Positions 5,829 through 6,456 of a stretch of 6,456 nucleotides of DNA are shown here, in pieces. Position 1 is the first letter of the stretch; every line of letters starts with the position of its first letter. The notes below the pieces were generated by a model. The model had not been told where the DNA came from. It did not search any database and saw only the letters and a program-made list of their open reading frames with translations. Both the position numbers and the translations under genes were made by a program. Source of the DNA: Fidelibacterota bacterium (GTDB lineage: Bacteria > Fidelibacterota > Marinisomatia > Marinisomatales > TCS55); contig PASZ01000007.1 in assembly GCA_002712245.1 (NCBI GenBank), positions 41,615-48,070 on the forward strand, written 5' to 3'.

Positions 5829-6456
5829 TGCCCAAACTCCAAGGATTCAATAAAAAAAATCTTCTAGAAATTTACCACAATATGGTTTTAGCAAGAAATC
5901 TTGATGAAAAACAGATGACTTTGTTAAAACAAGGTAAAGCCTTTTTTCATATTGGTTGCTCTGGACATGAAGCCGCTCAATTAGCAGCAGCAAATAATAT
6001 GATTTCTGCAAAAGATTGGGCTTATCCTTACTATCGTGATGCAGCGCTGTGCCTTGGGTTGGGCATGACAGGTAGGGAGCAGCTTTTATCATTTCTTGCT
6101 AAAGATTCTGATCCAAGTTCAGGTGGAAGACAAATGCCTCAACATTATGGCCATAGAGATTTGCGGATTGTTAGCCAATCCAGCCCAACAGGTACTCAAT
6201 TTCTTCAAGCAGTTGGATGTGCAATGTCTAGAAGCTGGGAAAAGAATAATGAAATTGTATATGTTTCATCAGGAGAAGGAAGTACAAGTGAAGGAGAATT
6301 TCATGAAGCATTAAATTGGGCGAGTCGTGAAAAGCTGCCAATTATTTTTCATATTCAAGATAATGAATACGCTATTAGCGTTCACATATCTGAACAAACA
6401 TCTGGTAGCTCGGTCTTTGATATGGTTTCAGGATATAAAAATTTATCAAAGTATGA
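5828..6456 (+). CDS. 2-oxo acid dehydrogenase E1 component (alpha region), 3'-truncated by the window
   Basis: The frame from ATG 5828 stays open to the last base (209 codons plus two bases), so the C-terminal part is missing. It is a thiamine-diphosphate E1 subunit that decarboxylates a 2-oxo acid and passes the acyl group to lipoyl-E2. The cofactor motif is visible: Gly149-Glu150-Gly151 in SSGEGSTSEGEFHEALNWAS, then Asp178-Asn179 in HIQDNEYAISV, with family spacing. Glu replaces the usual Asp of GDG. YYRDAALCLGLG (68-79) and GGRQMPQHYGHRDLRIVSQS (99-118) are typical of E1 alpha. The pattern resembles 2-oxoisovalerate (branched-chain) types and the alpha-beta fused E1 of about 650-700 residues common in FCB bacteria. 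Whether it is fused, and which 2-oxo acid it uses, needs sequence beyond the window. The start overlaps the lipB stop by one base. Confidence 0.93.
   Translation, partial: MPKLQGFNKKNLLEIYHNMVLARNLDEKQMTLLKQGKAFFHIGCSGHEAAQLAAANNMISAKDWAYPYYRDAALCLGLGMTGREQLLSFLAKDSDPSSGGRQMPQHYGHRDLRIVSQSSPTGTQFLQAVGCAMSRSWEKNNEIVYVSSGEGSTSEGEFHEALNWASREKLPIIFHIQDNEYAISVHISEQTSGSSVFDMVSGYKNLSKY

Noticed and set aside
5847..6092. 81-codon - strand frame
   Set aside because: Antisense to the conserved E1 coding sequence, with no recognisable motif or start signal; a shadow frame.
6096..6314. 72-codon + strand frame
   Set aside because: It lies in another frame inside the E1 gene, whose own frame carries clear conserved motifs throughout.

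Overview
The window is 6,456 bases of compact, AT-rich bacterial DNA (about one third G+C by eye). All recognisable genes are on the + strand. It looks chromosomal. No tRNA, rRNA, insertion sequence, CRISPR array, integrase or phage gene was seen. The citrate synthase is of the long, mitochondrial-like type. Shine-Dalgarno sites are weak or absent before most genes, two TTG starts are needed, and the only real intergenic gap holds a match to the Bacteroidota-type promoter TTG-N17-23-TAnnTTTG. Together these suggest a streamlined, probably marine member of the FCB group, for example Marinimicrobia/SAR406 or a Bacteroidota relative. This assignment is an inference with moderate to low confidence.

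Left block (1-3378): the 3' part of a type I citrate synthase gene is followed, with gaps of 3-4 bases or a short overlap, by four genes. These encode an exported, probably lipid-anchored beta-rich protein, an unrecognised 291-residue soluble protein, a DUF309 protein, and a small degenerate CheY-like receiver domain. Spacing suggests one transcription unit. The citrate synthase function is clear; the rest is unknown or known only at domain level.

Boundary (3379-3490): a 112-base gap holds a candidate intrinsic terminator and a candidate promoter. It is the only plausible operon border in the window.

Right block (3491-6456): a QueD/6-pyruvoyl-tetrahydropterin synthase homologue overlaps a YhhQ-type queuosine-precursor transporter. 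A 24-codon reading frame comes next, joined by ATGA overlaps on both sides to the transporter and to folE (GTP cyclohydrolase I). folE overlaps lipB (octanoyltransferase), also by ATGA. lipB overlaps by one base the start of a thiamine-diphosphate 2-oxo acid dehydrogenase E1 gene that runs off the right end. Two themes are fused: pterin/7-deazaguanine metabolism (FolE makes dihydroneopterin triphosphate, the QueD-family substrate, and the transporter imports deazaguanines) and lipoate-dependent 2-oxo acid oxidation (LipB starts lipoylation of the E2 protein that works with E1).

The most notable points are that the QueD homologue contains no cysteine at all, with Asp35 where the catalytic cysteine should be, and that the 24-codon frame fits exactly between two genes. 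No wholly new system can be shown from this window alone.
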